Assembly: GCF_000799715.1 (NCBI RefSeq)
Contig: NZ_JUHG01000003.1
Span: 1-64,000, forward strand
Reading direction: 5' to 3'
DNA: 64,000 nt
Origin: Martinezella rhizogenes
Lineage (GTDB): Bacteria > Pseudomonadota > Alphaproteobacteria > Rhizobiales > Rhizobiaceae
Shown: positions 1-10,891 of the stretch, piece after piece
Position numbering within the stretch: the stretch's first letter is position 1
Layout of the letters: every line of letters starts with the position of its first letter
Program-made: the position numbers and the translations under genes
The notes under the pieces: generated by a model
The model's database searches: none
The model's input: the letters and a program-made list of their open reading frames with translations, nothing else
What the model was told of the DNA's origin: nothing

Positions 1-107
1 AGCGCCTTCAGCGTGGCCCTGTGATCGATTGTGATCGCAGCCAGCCAAAACCCGCGACACCTATCGCAAGCATAAACATCGTAAATATATGATAATACAC
101 ATGTTTA

Positions 108-197
108 TGGCGGAGAGGGTGGGATTTGAACCCACGATGCCCTTGCAGGCATGCCGCATTTCGAGTGCGGTGCATTCGACCACTCTGCCACCTCTCC
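108..197 (-). tRNA. tRNA-Ser (anticodon CGA)
   Basis: Read on the minus strand this is a 90-nt class II tRNA. The acceptor stem GGAGAGG pairs with CCTCTCC, followed by discriminator G and an encoded CCA. The anticodon stem CCGCA/TGCGG encloses loop CTCGAAA, so the anticodon is CGA and the tRNA reads UCG serine codons. A long variable arm, typical of serine tRNAs, precedes a T-arm with TTCAAAT. It is divergent from rplU. The flank after the CCA is AT-rich and holds an inverted repeat, ATAAACAT at 72-79 with ATGTTTAT at 101-108, but no T tract. Confidence 0.97.
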
Positions 198-293
198 GGT
201 TATGCTGGTCGGCGCCGTTGAGCGCGGAGGGCTACATAGCGAGAGACGGGGGGGATGGCAAGGGTGAATATTCAGGCTTTTCATCCTTTTGCC

Positions 294-322
294 TTGACAG
301 ATATGAGGCCCTTATGTATCCC
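294..322 (+). promoter_or_regulatory. Candidate rplU-rpmA promoter
   Basis: A perfect -35 box TTGACA (294-299) is followed after 17 nt by TATCCC (317-322), a weak -10. The -35 is preceded by C, as in the CTTGAC pattern common in rhizobial housekeeping promoters. It would give a 5' leader of about 170 nt before rplU. Confidence 0.55.
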
Positions 323-360
323 CGCAACGCAATAGGTGTGGATAAGTCCGTGCCTTGGCC

Positions 361-379
361 GCCCCGATTTGTGCGGGGC
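361..379 (+). other. Stem-loop in the rplU 5' leader
   Basis: GCCCCG (361-366) pairs with CGGGGC (374-379) around a 7-nt loop. It lies in the untranslated leader between the candidate promoter and rplU. It may take part in autogenous control of the ribosomal-protein operon, but nothing in the sequence proves that. Elsewhere in 200-502 I see no gene. Confidence 0.4.
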
Positions 380-502
380 TTCACCGGCAGATCTTTCCTG
401 AGGCCGCAAGCCTTTGAAATTCCTGCCAAGTTTCGACTGATAAAAAGACGGCCATTTGTCCCTTGGGGCAAGAGAGCCGGAACGAACATGAAAGGATAAA
501 AA

Positions 503-820
503 ATGTTCGCAGTCATCAAGACCGGCGGTAAACAGTACCGTGTGGCAGCCAACGACGTGCTGACCATCGAAAAGCTGGAAGTTGTCGCCGGCGACACCGT
601 AGAATTCACCGAAGTCCTCGTTATCGGCGAAGGCGCCGACGCTGCGATCGGTGCTCCCTTCGTTAAGGGCGCTTCCGTCAAGGCCGAAGTGGTCGAGCAC
701 AACCGCGGCAAGAAGGTTATTGCCTTCAAGAAGCGCCGTCGTCAGAACTCGAAGCGTTCGCGCGGCCATCGCCAGCATCACACGGTTGTCCGCATCACGG
801 ACATCGTGGCTGCCAAGTAA
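503..820 (+). CDS. rplU: 50S ribosomal protein L21
   Basis: This 105-aa protein begins [14 protein letters not shown], the hallmark N-terminus of bacterial L21, and ends in the basic [17 protein letters not shown] tail that contacts 23S rRNA. Its length is normal for the family. The ATG follows an AAAGGA Shine-Dalgarno at about 490. It is the first gene of the rplU-rpmA operon, 32 nt ahead of rpmA, and obgE lies a little downstream, an arrangement conserved in many bacteria that links large-subunit assembly with an assembly GTPase. Confidence 0.98.
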   Translation: MFAVIKTGGKQYRVAANDVLTIEKLEVVAGDTVEFTEVLVIGEGADAAIGAPFVKGASVKAEVVEHNRGKKVIAFKKRRRQNSKRSRGHRQHHTVVRITDIVAAK

Positions 821-852
821 GATCACGGGACAAGGTTTAAAGGAGAACTCCA

Positions 853-1122
853 ATGGCACACAAAAAAGCTGGCGGTTCGTCGCGCAACGGTCGCGATTCG
901 CAATCCAAGCGCCTTGGCGTGAAGAAGTTCGGTGGCGAGAACGTCATCGCGGGCAACATTATCGTGCGTCAGCGCGGTACCGAGTGGCATCCGGGCACCA
1001 ATGTCGGTCTCGGCAAGGATCACACCATTTTTGCGCTTACGGCCGGCAATGTGAACTACCGTACCAAGGCCAATGGCCGCGTGTACGTGTCTGTCATGCC
1101 GAAAGCGGAAGCAGCGGAATAA
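853..1122 (+). CDS. rpmA: 50S ribosomal protein L27
   Basis: This 89-aa protein starts [16 protein letters not shown], the conserved flexible N-terminus that reaches toward the peptidyl-transferase centre, followed by the L27 core with [10 protein letters not shown] and GNIIVRQRG. There is no N-terminal extension of the type cleaved in Firmicutes. An AAAGGAGA ribosome site precedes the ATG. It is the second gene of the rplU operon, which ends at the strong terminator at 1186-1220. Confidence 0.98.
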   Translation: MAHKKAGGSSRNGRDSQSKRLGVKKFGGENVIAGNIIVRQRGTEWHPGTNVGLGKDHTIFALTAGNVNYRTKANGRVYVSVMPKAEAAE

Positions 1123-1185
1123 CCGGTAGCGCTCGAAAACAGCCGGTGTCTCATTGACCCGGCTGACGCATCAGGTTCAGTCAAG

Positions 1186-1220
1186 AAAAGGGGAGATGGG
1201 ACACCATCTCCCCTTTTTCT
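1186..1220 (+). terminator. Rho-independent terminator after rpmA
   Basis: AAAAGGGGAGATGG (1186-1199) pairs perfectly with CCATCTCCCCTTTT (1204-1217) around loop GACA, followed by a T tract. It closes rplU-rpmA and makes any start of the next gene upstream of 1220 unlikely. Confidence 0.92.
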
Positions 1221-1243
1221 TTACCCTCAAGGAGGACTGCACC

Positions 1244-1879
1244 ATGCAAGGCGAATTGTTAAGGGAAGACCAATCAAGGTCTCCCGAAGAACGGCTGAGG
1301 CCGGAGCGGTTAAGGACCGATTGCCCTGTCTTGTTATCGGAAAGGCTCGTTCTGCGCGCGCCCCACGAAGAAGACATCGACGCCCTTGCCCATCTTGCCA
1401 ACAATGCCAACGTCGCCACTATGGTATCGCGTATGCCGCATCCGTATACGACCAATGATGCCGCCGATTTCGTGCGACGCACGAAACTTGGCGAGATTGG
1501 CAAGTGCGTCTATGCGATTACCAAAGCCGAAAACGGCGCCTTTCTCGGTTGCTGCGGCGTCGAGCCAACGGCCGACCCGGAGACCGTCGAGATCGGTTAC
1601 TGGCTGGGCGAACCCCACTGGAACCAGGGTTATACGACGGAAGCCGCCCATGCCCTGATCGACATGGTCTTCCGCACGCGCGAAAACATCGCCCAGATCG
1701 ATGCCCGTTGCCGGGTCATGAACGTCGCCTCGAGACGGGTCGTGCAGAAGTGCGGCTTCCAGTTCCAGGGATCCGGCCTGGCCGCGTCGCTGGCGCTCGG
1801 CAGCACGGTATCGGTCGAATGGTACCGGCTCGACCGCAAGACCTGGATATCGCTGCGTAGCTGGGGAGGTCTGAGATGA
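1244..1879 (+). CDS. GNAT family N-acetyltransferase (RimJ/RimL-like)
   Basis: Predicted acetyl-CoA-dependent N-acetyltransferase of 211 aa. The fold begins at about residue 25 with LSERLVLRAPHEEDID, the typical first strand of the RimJ/RimL group. The acetyl-CoA-binding region reads IGYWLGEPHWNQGYTTEA, followed by VMNVASRRVVQKCGF, the usual N-x-x-S motif. The start at 1244 follows GGAGGA by 7 nt; an in-frame start at 1154 would lie before the terminator hairpin. The substrate is unknown. It overlaps the next, related gene by 4 nt (ATGA), so the two are co-translated. In many rhizobia such genes sit between rpmA and obgE. Confidence 0.9.
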   Translation: MQGELLREDQSRSPEERLRPERLRTDCPVLLSERLVLRAPHEEDIDALAHLANNANVATMVSRMPHPYTTNDAADFVRRTKLGEIGKCVYAITKAENGAFLGCCGVEPTADPETVEIGYWLGEPHWNQGYTTEAAHALIDMVFRTRENIAQIDARCRVMNVASRRVVQKCGFQFQGSGLAASLALGSTVSVEWYRLDRKTWISLRSWGGLR

Positions 1880-2463
1880 ACGCCCTCGCCCTCAACCGCC
1901 GCGACACCAGGATGCCGACGCCCGGACCGACACCGGTCATCCAGACGGGACGGCTGACATTGCGGCCGCACCGCCTGAGCGATGCCGACTCCATGACGGA
2001 AACGCTCTCCGATTTCGCCGTGACGCGGATGCTCGCCCGCGTGCCGACGCCCTATGACCGGCAGGATGCGCTGGACTGGCTGGTCCAGCACACAGCCGGC
2101 CTCGACACCGGATGGGACTTAGCCGTCACCGAGAAAGACGATGTCCATATCGGCATGGTCGGCATCGATCTCAGGCATGGCCGCTGGCATCTCGGCTACT
2201 GGCTGAACCGCTACTACTGGCGGCGCGGCGTCATGGGCGAGGCGGTCGGGGCCACCCTCGAGCGTTTTGCCCGACGCATGCCCGACGTTGCGGTGTTTTC
2301 CGGCATCTTTGCCGACAACCCGGCCTCGTTGAAGCTGCAACAGAAGCTTGGCTTCGAGATCATCGGCTGCTCGGAGGTCTACAGCTTCGCCCGCAACACC
2401 ATGGTTCCGCATATCGAAACCGTGCTGAAACCAGGCGCGCTGCGGCTCTCACGGACAATGTGA
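1876..2463 (+). CDS. GNAT family N-acetyltransferase, second of a tandem pair
   Basis: This 195-aa protein has the same fold as its upstream neighbour: QTGRLTLRPHRLSDADSM at residues 18-35, then LGYWLNRYYWRRGVMGEA for acetyl-CoA binding and DNPASLKLQQKLGFEIIG near the C-terminus. The pyrophosphate loop reads RRGVMGEA rather than the more usual QGYATEA type, so its substrate or efficiency may differ. The start ATG overlaps the previous stop (ATGA). Substrate unknown; protein N-terminal or small-molecule acetylation are both possible. Confidence 0.9.
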   Translation: MNALALNRRDTRMPTPGPTPVIQTGRLTLRPHRLSDADSMTETLSDFAVTRMLARVPTPYDRQDALDWLVQHTAGLDTGWDLAVTEKDDVHIGMVGIDLRHGRWHLGYWLNRYYWRRGVMGEAVGATLERFARRMPDVAVFSGIFADNPASLKLQQKLGFEIIGCSEVYSFARNTMVPHIETVLKPGALRLSRTM

Positions 2464-5079
<2,616 letters not shown>

Positions 5080-5087
<8 letters not shown>

Positions 5088-6363
5088 TACCGTCGCACAA
5101 AGCCCCGACATCGACGCGCTGATGAACGATATCGGCCGCAAGGCCCGGGCTGCGTCGCGACCGTTAGGCTTTGCTTCGACGGAGAGCAAGAACCGGGCTT
5201 TGAATGCCATGGCCGACGCCATCCTCGCCCGCAAGGATCATATCCTCGCCGAGAACGCCAAGGATCTGAAGGATATCGAAGGCACTGACATTCTCGCCTC
5301 CTTCGTCGACCGCCTGACGCTCAACGACAAGCGCGTCGCCGAGATGGCCGAGGGCATCCGCGCCATTGCCGCGCTGGCGGATCCGGTCGGCGAAGTCATC
5401 GCCGCCTGGGATCGGCCGAACGGGCTGAAGATCGAGCGCGTCCGCACACCGCTCGGTGTCATCGGCGTCATCTTCGAAAGCCGCCCGAACGTCACCGCCG
5501 ATGCCGGCGCACTGTGCCTGAAGGCTGGCAATGCCGTGATTCTTCGCTGCGGCAGCGATTCGCGCCGCTCGTCGCAGGCGATCCTCGAATGCCTGGTCGA
5601 AGGCTTGAAGGTCGCCGGCCTGCCGGAACATGCGATCCAGCTGGTGCCCGTCACCGACCGCGCCGCCGTCGGCGCCATGCTGCGTGGACTGGAAGGCACG
5701 ATCGACGTCATCGTGCCGCGCGGTGGCAAGAGCCTGGTGGCGCGCGTGCAGAACGAAGCGCGCGTACCGGTCTTCGCCCATCTCGAGGGCCTCTGCCACG
5801 TCTATATCGACGCCTCCGCCGATCTCGACATGGCAAAGGCGATCGTCGTCAACGCCAAGATGCGCCGCACCGGCATTTGCGGCGCGGCCGAGACGCTGCT
5901 GGTGGATTCCAAGGTCGTGGCAACGCATCTGAAGCCCCTGCTCGATGGGCTGACTGAAGCCAGTTGCGAAATCCGCGGCTCCGCCGAGGTGCTCCGGCTG
6001 GTGCCGGGCCTGAAAGCTGCGACGGAAGAGGACTGGTCGACGGAATATCTCGACGCCATCATCTCCGTCGCCATCGTCGACGGCATTGACGGCGCGATTG
6101 CCCATATCGCCAAATATTCGTCCAATCATACCGAAGCTGTCATTGCCGAGGACCCTGCCGTGGTCGAGCGCTTTTTTACGGAGATCGATTCGGCAATCCT
6201 GCTGCACAATGCCTCGACCCAGTTCGCCGATGGCGGCGAGTTCGGCATGGGCGCGGAAATCGGCATCGCCACGGGCAAGATGCATGCGCGCGGGCCTGTT
6301 GGCGTCGAGCAGCTGACTTCCTTCAAATACCGCGTGCGCGGCACCGGACAGATACGGTCCTGA
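5080..6363 (+). CDS. proA: Gamma-glutamyl phosphate reductase
   Basis: NADPH-dependent reduction of gamma-glutamyl phosphate to glutamate semialdehyde, the second step of proline synthesis. The 427-aa protein of the aldehyde dehydrogenase superfamily carries the catalytic cysteine in [11 protein letters not shown] (Cys about 267) and [11 protein letters not shown]. Two ATGs are possible, 5071 and 5080; 5080 is chosen because AAGAAGG lies at a normal distance and it gives the usual MLDTVAQ start. It overlaps the proB end by 8 nt. Confidence 0.96.
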
Positions 6364-6364
6364 C

Positions 6365-6982
6365 GTGCTGAAAGAAGAGATCGATTACCGCCATCTGCGC
6401 ATGCCGCATGCCGAACGCGGCATGGTGGTCGGTCTTTTCGGTGGCTCCTTCAACCCGCCGCATCAGGGCCATGCGCTGGTGGCCGAAGTCGCCATCCGTC
6501 GGCTTGGTCTCGACCAGCTCTGGTGGATGGTAACGCCGGGCAATCCGCTGAAGAGCCGCAATCACCTGGCGCCGCTTGCCGAGCGCATCGCGCTCAGCGA
6601 GGCGATCACCCATGATCCACGCATCAAGGTGACGGCTTTCGAGCAGACATTGGGCATGAGCTACACGGCCAACACGCTCGCCTACATCAAGGCGCGCAAC
6701 ACCCATATTCATTTCATCTGGATCATGGGCGCCGACAGCCTCAACACATTTCATCGCTGGCAGAAATGGCAAGAAATCGCCCGCACCTTCCCGATCGCCG
6801 TCATCGACCGGCCGGGATCGACCCTCTCCTACCTCTCCGCGAAGATGGCCAAGACGTTTCAATATGCCCGTGTCGACGAAGACGATGCCCGCGTGCTCTG
6901 GAAAAAGCGGGCACCGGCCTGGACCTTCATCCACGGTCGGCGTTCGACGCTAAGCTCGACGGCCCTGCGCGCCGCGCAATAA
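6365..6982 (+). CDS. nadD: Nicotinate-nucleotide adenylyltransferase
   Basis: Transfers AMP to nicotinate mononucleotide in NAD synthesis. The 205-aa protein shows the nucleotidyltransferase signature GLFGGSFNPPHQGH (HxGH) at about residues 23-36, WWMVTPGNPLK, and the C-terminal SSTALR motif. It begins with GTG one base after the proA stop; an in-frame ATG at 6401 is an alternative. In most bacteria nadD is followed directly by rsfS; here a small RNA and a molybdate cluster lie between them. Confidence 0.95.
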   Translation: MLKEEIDYRHLRMPHAERGMVVGLFGGSFNPPHQGHALVAEVAIRRLGLDQLWWMVTPGNPLKSRNHLAPLAERIALSEAITHDPRIKVTAFEQTLGMSYTANTLAYIKARNTHIHFIWIMGADSLNTFHRWQKWQEIARTFPIAVIDRPGSTLSYLSAKMAKTFQYARVDEDDARVLWKKRAPAWTFIHGRRSTLSSTALRAAQ

Positions 6983-7025
6983 CGGCATCGGCACAGCATC
7001 AAGCAGGATTTCGGGAAAAACCTCC

Positions 7026-7150
7026 AAAAATGAAAAGCCCGACGGGGGAGGAGATCCGTCGGGCTTTCAAACCTGATCAGCAACAGGGAGGAGGAGAGTT
7101 GCTGACCCATATCGGAAGGCATTGGGAGGAGGAGATCGCCGTTCCGATGC
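7026..7150 (-). ncRNA. Anti-Shine-Dalgarno trans-sRNA, alpha-r14/NfeR1 type
   Basis: On the minus strand three consecutive hairpins expose C-rich anti-Shine-Dalgarno loops. Hairpin 1: stem 7142-7148/7111-7117 extended by GCC/GGC, loop with CTCCTCCTCCC (7134-7124). Hairpin 2: stem GTTGCTGA/TCAGCAAC inverted (7105-7098/7084-7077), loop with CTCCTCCTCCC (7096-7086). Hairpin 3: a 12-bp GC-rich terminator stem (7067-7056/7045-7034) with CTCCTCCC in its loop and a TTTTCATTTTT tail. Length (about 125 nt), three-hairpin layout and repeated CCUCCUCCC loops match the rhizobial alpha-r14 family (NfeR1 in Sinorhizobium). A possible -10, CTAGAA (7161-7156), lies upstream; the -35 is unclear. Ends are estimated. 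Confidence 0.83.
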
Positions 7151-7161
7151 TTAAGTTCTAG

Positions 7162-7470
7162 CAGATTTGACCGAAAGATAAATCGCCGATAGCGCAATGC
7201 AGCAATGCACCTAGATCATAGCTATGAAAAATTCCTGCCCAAAAAACGCTTATTTTACATCATTCACACATACAGTCAGCCGTTTTCCAAGAATCATGCC
7301 TTCGCAAATAATGGCGAAATTGCACGATTCATTACGATATGTCTTACGGTGTGAGCGTTCGCTATCGTCTTGGGCAATTCTAGCCATGCATTTGCGCAAG
7401 GGCAAGTGCCCTCAATATGCACCTTGCGGAGAAAACCCATAAAATTCGTGTGGTTACAGCTCGCAGTAGC
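7162..7470. other. AT-rich intergenic stretch between the sRNA and modA
   Basis: About 300 nt of lower GC content than its surroundings. It should hold the sRNA promoter on the minus strand and the upstream part of the modA control region. A plus-strand open frame at 7224-7442 has no ribosome site and no recognisable protein pattern, so I see no gene here. Confidence 0.5.
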
Positions 7471-7492
7471 GCTATATTTTTATGAATATATC
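7471..7492 (+). promoter_or_regulatory. ModE-like palindrome (distal Mo-box)
   Basis: TATATT (7473-7478) and AATATA (7485-7490) form an inverted repeat with a 6-nt spacer, flanked by GC on the left. This resembles the TATAT-N6-ATATA core of ModE boxes. It lies 64 nt before the modA start, and a ModE-like gene sits at the end of the same cluster. Confidence 0.55.
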
Positions 7493-7513
7493 CCCTAGCC
7501 AAGCTTCATCGGC

Positions 7514-7537
7514 CGTTATATCTCTCAAGATATTTCG
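7514..7537 (+). promoter_or_regulatory. ModE-like palindrome (proximal Mo-box)
   Basis: A 24-bp imperfect palindrome starting CG and ending CG has perfect half sites ATATCT (7518-7523) and AGATAT (7528-7533) over a 4-nt spacer. It overlaps the likely modA transcription start region, 19 nt before the modA ATG, a position suited to repression when molybdate is plentiful. Confidence 0.55.
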
Positions 7538-7555
7538 ACAATCTCTGGGAGAAAT

Positions 7556-8356
7556 ATGATGGCCACCGGTCGCCGCCAATGGTTTAAACTTGCAACTGCC
7601 GCCCTCTCTGCCGCCTGGCTCGGCCTGTCGGCCATTTCGGCACCGGCGCTCGCCGCCGACAAGATCACCGTCTTTGCCGCCGCCAGCATGAAAAATGCGC
7701 TCGATAACCTCGACGCCGCCTTCACCAAGGAAACCGGCAAGCAGGTCACCGTCTCCTACGCGGCAAGCGGACCGTTGGCCAAGCAGCTTGAGAACGGCGC
7801 TCCCGCCGACGTGTTCATTTCCGCCGACAAGAACTGGATGGACTATGTCGCCGAGAAAAAGCTGATCAAGGATGACAGCCGCGTCGACCTGCTCGGCAAC
7901 AAGCTCGTTCTCGTGGCCGCCAAGGACAAGGCCACACCGGTCGAAATCAAAAAGGGCTTGGACCTTGCCGGCCTTCTCGGCGACGGACGCCTGGCGATCG
8001 GGCAGCCGGAATCGGTGCCCGCAGGCAAGTATGGCAAGGCCGCGCTCGAAAAGCTCGGCATCTGGCCGTCCGTCGAAAAGAAGGTCGCCGGCGCTGAAAG
8101 CGTACGCGCCGCCCTCTCCCTAGTGTCGCGCGGCGAAGCCCCCTATGGCATCGTCTACCAGACCGACGTTGCCGCCGATCCGGGCGTCGCCGTCGTCGGC
8201 ACCTTTCCGGAAGACAGCCATCCGCCGATCGTCTATCCGATCGCCATCACGGCCACCAGCACCAACCCGGATACGCAGGCCTATGTCGACTATCTGAAAT
8301 CGGCTAAGGCTGTTCCGTTCTTCGAGCATGAAGGCTTCACAGTCCTAAAGCGATGA
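7556..8356 (+). CDS. modA: Molybdate ABC transporter substrate-binding protein
   Basis: Periplasmic molybdate/tungstate receptor, 266 aa. A signal peptide with a twin-basic start and hydrophobic core ends at about APALA-AD (residues 33-34). The mature protein begins ITVFAAASMKNALDNL and contains YAASGPLAKQLENGAPADVFISAD, both typical ModA ligand-pocket segments. Two adjacent ATGs (7556, 7559) follow a GGGAGAA ribosome site. It is the first gene of modABC and lies behind two ModE-like palindromes. Confidence 0.95.
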   Translation: MMATGRRQWFKLATAALSAAWLGLSAISAPALAADKITVFAAASMKNALDNLDAAFTKETGKQVTVSYAASGPLAKQLENGAPADVFISADKNWMDYVAEKKLIKDDSRVDLLGNKLVLVAAKDKATPVEIKKGLDLAGLLGDGRLAIGQPESVPAGKYGKAALEKLGIWPSVEKKVAGAESVRAALSLVSRGEAPYGIVYQTDVAADPGVAVVGTFPEDSHPPIVYPIAITATSTNPDTQAYVDYLKSAKAVPFFEHEGFTVLKR

Positions 8357-8395
8357 GCCTCATCGTTCGACCATAGGCAAAGAGCTTATCACCAC

Positions 8396-8420
8396 AGGCT
8401 CGCCAACTGAGGGCGAGCCT
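8396..8420 (+). other. Intercistronic hairpin between modA and modB
   Basis: AGGCTCGCC (8396-8404) pairs perfectly with GGCGAGCCT (8412-8420) over a 7-nt loop, followed by GACATGTTTTT. It could attenuate transcription or protect the modA 3' end, giving more receptor than membrane components, a common pattern in ABC operons. Confidence 0.6.
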
Positions 8421-8443
8421 GACATGTTTTTACGAGGCGGGAC

Positions 8444-9145
8444 TTGGACGCATTTAGTTTGAGCAATGACGAATGGACGGCGATCGAGCTCAGCCTGCGC
8501 GTCTCGACCGTCGCCATGCTGGTGAGCCTGCCCTTCGGCATCGTCGCAGCATTGCTGCTCGCCCGTGGCAGATTCTGGGGCAAGTCGATCCTCAACGGCC
8601 TCATCCATCTGCCGCTGATCCTGCCGCCTGTTGTCACCGGCTTCATCCTGCTCATCCTCTTCGGCCGCAAAGGCCCGATCGGTTCATTGCTCGATCAGTA
8701 TCTCGGTATCGTGCTGTCCTTCCGCTGGACGGGCGCCGCCCTTGCCTGCGGCATCATGGGTTTTCCACTGATGGTCAGGAGCATCCGCCTGTCGATCGAG
8801 GCAGTCGACCGCAAGTTGGAAGAGGCGGCCGGGACGCTCGGCGCCAGCCCGCTCTGGATCTTCCTCACCGTCACCCTGCCGCTGATCCTGCCCGGCATCA
8901 TCGCCGGCATGATCCTGTCCTTCGCCAAGGCCATGGGCGAATTCGGCGCCACCATCACTTTCGTCTCCAATATTCCCGGCGAAACGCAGACCTTGTCCTC
9001 GGCGATCTACACCTTCACGCAGGTGCCAGGCGGCGATGCCGGCGCGATGCGGCTGACGATCATAGCCATCATCATCTCCATGGCGGCGCTGCTCGCCTCG
9101 GAATTCCTCGCCTATCTCGCCGGCAAGAGGGTGGATTTCGAATGA
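8444..9145 (+). CDS. modB: Molybdate ABC transporter permease
   Basis: Inner-membrane channel of the molybdate importer, 233 aa, with five or six hydrophobic segments and the permease EAA loop [15 protein letters not shown] (about residues 126-140), which docks onto ModC. The start is TTG at 8444, preceded by GAGGCGGGA; nearby ATGs are out of frame. Its stop overlaps the modC start (ATGA). Confidence 0.94.
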   Translation: MDAFSLSNDEWTAIELSLRVSTVAMLVSLPFGIVAALLLARGRFWGKSILNGLIHLPLILPPVVTGFILLILFGRKGPIGSLLDQYLGIVLSFRWTGAALACGIMGFPLMVRSIRLSIEAVDRKLEEAAGTLGASPLWIFLTVTLPLILPGIIAGMILSFAKAMGEFGATITFVSNIPGETQTLSSAIYTFTQVPGGDAGAMRLTIIAIIISMAALLASEFLAYLAGKRVDFE

Positions 9146-10215
9146 CGCTCTCCGTCGATATCCGCCACCGGTTGGGTGCCTTCTCGCTCGACGCCACCTT
9201 CACGACTGACGGCGGTGTTACGGCGCTGTTCGGCCGGTCCGGTTCCGGCAAGACCTCGATGATCCGCATCATCGCCGGCCTCATCCGCCCCGACCATGGC
9301 CGCGTCAGACTCGACGGCGACGTACTCGCCGATAGCGACAAGCATCTCTTCGTGCCGCGCCATCGCCGCCGCTTCGGCTATGTCTTCCAGGAGGCACGAC
9401 TGTTCCCACATTTATCCGTACGGCAGAACCTGAATTACGGCCGCTGGTTCGCGCCGAAGAAGGAACGCGGCGAAAGCTTCGACGGTGTCGTCGATCTCTT
9501 GGGCATCGAAGCGCTTCTCGATCGGCGGCCGGGAAAGCTCTCCGGCGGCGAGAAACAGCGCGTCGCCATCGGTCGCGCGCTTTTATCGTCGCCACGGCTG
9601 CTGTTGATGGACGAGCCGCTGGCTGCACTCGACGAAGCCCGCAAGGCCGAGATCCTGCCCTATCTTGAGCGTCTGCGCGACGAAACCAGGGTGCCGATCA
9701 TCTATGTCAGCCACTCGATCTCCGAGGTGGCGCGGCTTGCCAACCGCGTCGTCGTCATGCGCGACGGCAAGGTGGAGGCGATGGGACCGGCGGTCGAGAT
9801 CTTCAGTGAGCTTTCCGGCCCGCAGGCGAGCGATCGTCGTGACGCCGGTGTCCTGCTCGAAGGCCGCGTCGAGCATATCGACCACCAGCATCGCCTGACC
9901 ATCGTGGCGCTGAAGGCGGCAAAGCTCTTCGTGCCCGGCGAAGCGGCCGGTATCGGCAAGACCGTCCGCGTCCATATTCCCGCCCGCGACGTCATGCTGG
10001 CGACAGCCAGGCCGGAGGGCCTGAGCGCCCTCAACATTCTCGACGGTTACATGCTGGCGATGGGCGCTGCCGCCGACGGCACGGTGGAGGTGAAGGTCGA
10101 TTGCGGCGGCGACATCGTACTCGCCCGCATCACCCAATTTTCCGCCGAACGCATGAATCTGCGTGTTGGACTGCCCATCCATGTGGTCATCAAGACCGTG
10201 GCGCTCGAATCGTAA
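9142..10215 (+). CDS. modC: Molybdate ABC transporter ATP-binding protein
   Basis: ATPase of the molybdate importer, 357 aa. It shows Walker [10 protein letters not shown] (about residues 31-39), signature [15 protein letters not shown], Walker [14 protein letters not shown] and the H-loop YVSHS. The C-terminal part (about 290-357) is a molybdate-binding TOBE domain ([19 protein letters not shown]). The true start is the ATG overlapping the modB stop; the frame stays open far upstream but antiparallel to the real modB reading frame content, so a longer protein is not credible. Confidence 0.96.
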   Translation: MTLSVDIRHRLGAFSLDATFTTDGGVTALFGRSGSGKTSMIRIIAGLIRPDHGRVRLDGDVLADSDKHLFVPRHRRRFGYVFQEARLFPHLSVRQNLNYGRWFAPKKERGESFDGVVDLLGIEALLDRRPGKLSGGEKQRVAIGRALLSSPRLLLMDEPLAALDEARKAEILPYLERLRDETRVPIIYVSHSISEVARLANRVVVMRDGKVEAMGPAVEIFSELSGPQASDRRDAGVLLEGRVEHIDHQHRLTIVALKAAKLFVPGEAAGIGKTVRVHIPARDVMLATARPEGLSALNILDGYMLAMGAAADGTVEVKVDCGGDIVLARITQFSAERMNLRVGLPIHVVIKTVALES

Positions 10216-10221
10216 GATCGA

Positions 10222-10602
10222 TCAGGGCTCCGAAGCCTCGTCGCCATCGCTGCGATTGGCCTCCAGCCATGCGAGATCGCCGGCGATTGCCGCGCGCACC
10301 GCGCCTTCCATGGAGCGGAACCGCTGCAACAGCTCCTCGCCGAACGGCGTCAGCACCGCGCCGCCGCCCTTCTGGCCGCCACGCTGCGATTCGACCACCG
10401 GCTGCCGGAACATGTGATTCAATTCGCTGATGAGCAGCCAGGCGCGGCGATAGGACATGTCCATGGCGCGGCCGGCGGCCGAGATCGAGCCGGTTTCGCG
10501 AATATGCTCAAGAAGTTCCATCTTGCCGCGCCCAAGCCTGTCCTGCCCCGAAAAATGGACACGGAGGATAGGCTTCAGAGATGGTTGCGGAGCTTTGGTC
10601 AT
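10222..10602 (-). CDS. ModE-like one-domain molybdate regulator (winged HTH)
   Basis: A 126-aa protein starting MTKAPQPSLKPILRV, made only of the ModE N-terminal winged helix-turn-helix: LLEHIRETGSISAAGRAMDMSYRRAWLL, then GGQKGGGAVLTPFGEELL. The C-terminal molybdate-binding Di-MOP domain of E. coli ModE is absent. It converges on modC with a 6-nt gap. It is the natural candidate to bind the two palindromes before modA, but without its own sensor domain it may act differently from classic ModE. An upstream in-frame ATG at 10665 would add 21 residues; no clear ribosome site settles the start. Confidence 0.85.
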   Translation of the reverse strand: MTKAPQPSLKPILRVHFSGQDRLGRGKMELLEHIRETGSISAAGRAMDMSYRRAWLLISELNHMFRQPVVESQRGGQKGGGAVLTPFGEELLQRFRSMEGAVRAAIAGDLAWLEANRSDGDEASEP

Positions 10603-10836
10603 GGCATCGGAGCGTTTCGGTCTGCTCTCGTGTATACGCGGCCTTCGCGCGCCTGTACATGCCACGCAAATTCGACGGATATTACATCACTGGAAGCTTT
10701 AATCGGCTCCTTGAGCGAACAATTGCCCATATATGGTGCGAAAGAAGCGGCCTTTGACACAAAAGCTTGCCCTCACGGCCAATAGATACCAGCCGGCGTC
10801 TTGAAACCTTTATGCTTTGATGCCTATCTTTGTAGT

Positions 10837-10854
10837 GTGATCGACTCAGATCAC
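10837..10854 (+). promoter_or_regulatory. Inverted repeat upstream of rsfS
   Basis: GTGATC (10837-10842) and GATCAC (10849-10854) form a perfect inverted repeat with a 6-nt spacer, about 40 nt before the rsfS start. It resembles a dimeric regulator site (superficially CRP/FNR-like), but no regulator can be named. The rest of 10603-10836 shows no gene. Confidence 0.4.
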
Positions 10855-10891
10855 CTGTGTGCATGTTCTGTTACTCAAGGAAGGAAAAGCA

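Noticed and set aside
1..24. Possible end of a plus-strand gene entering the window (stop TGA at 22-24)
   Set aside because: Only seven codons are visible, and other frames are also open, so the gene cannot be identified or confirmed.
7224..7442. Plus-strand open frame of 72 codons between the sRNA and modA
   Set aside because: No Shine-Dalgarno, atypical composition, no recognisable pattern.
8473..9141. Upstream extension of the modC frame through modB
   Set aside because: The frame is open, but modB is the real gene there; modC homology starts exactly at the ATGA overlap.
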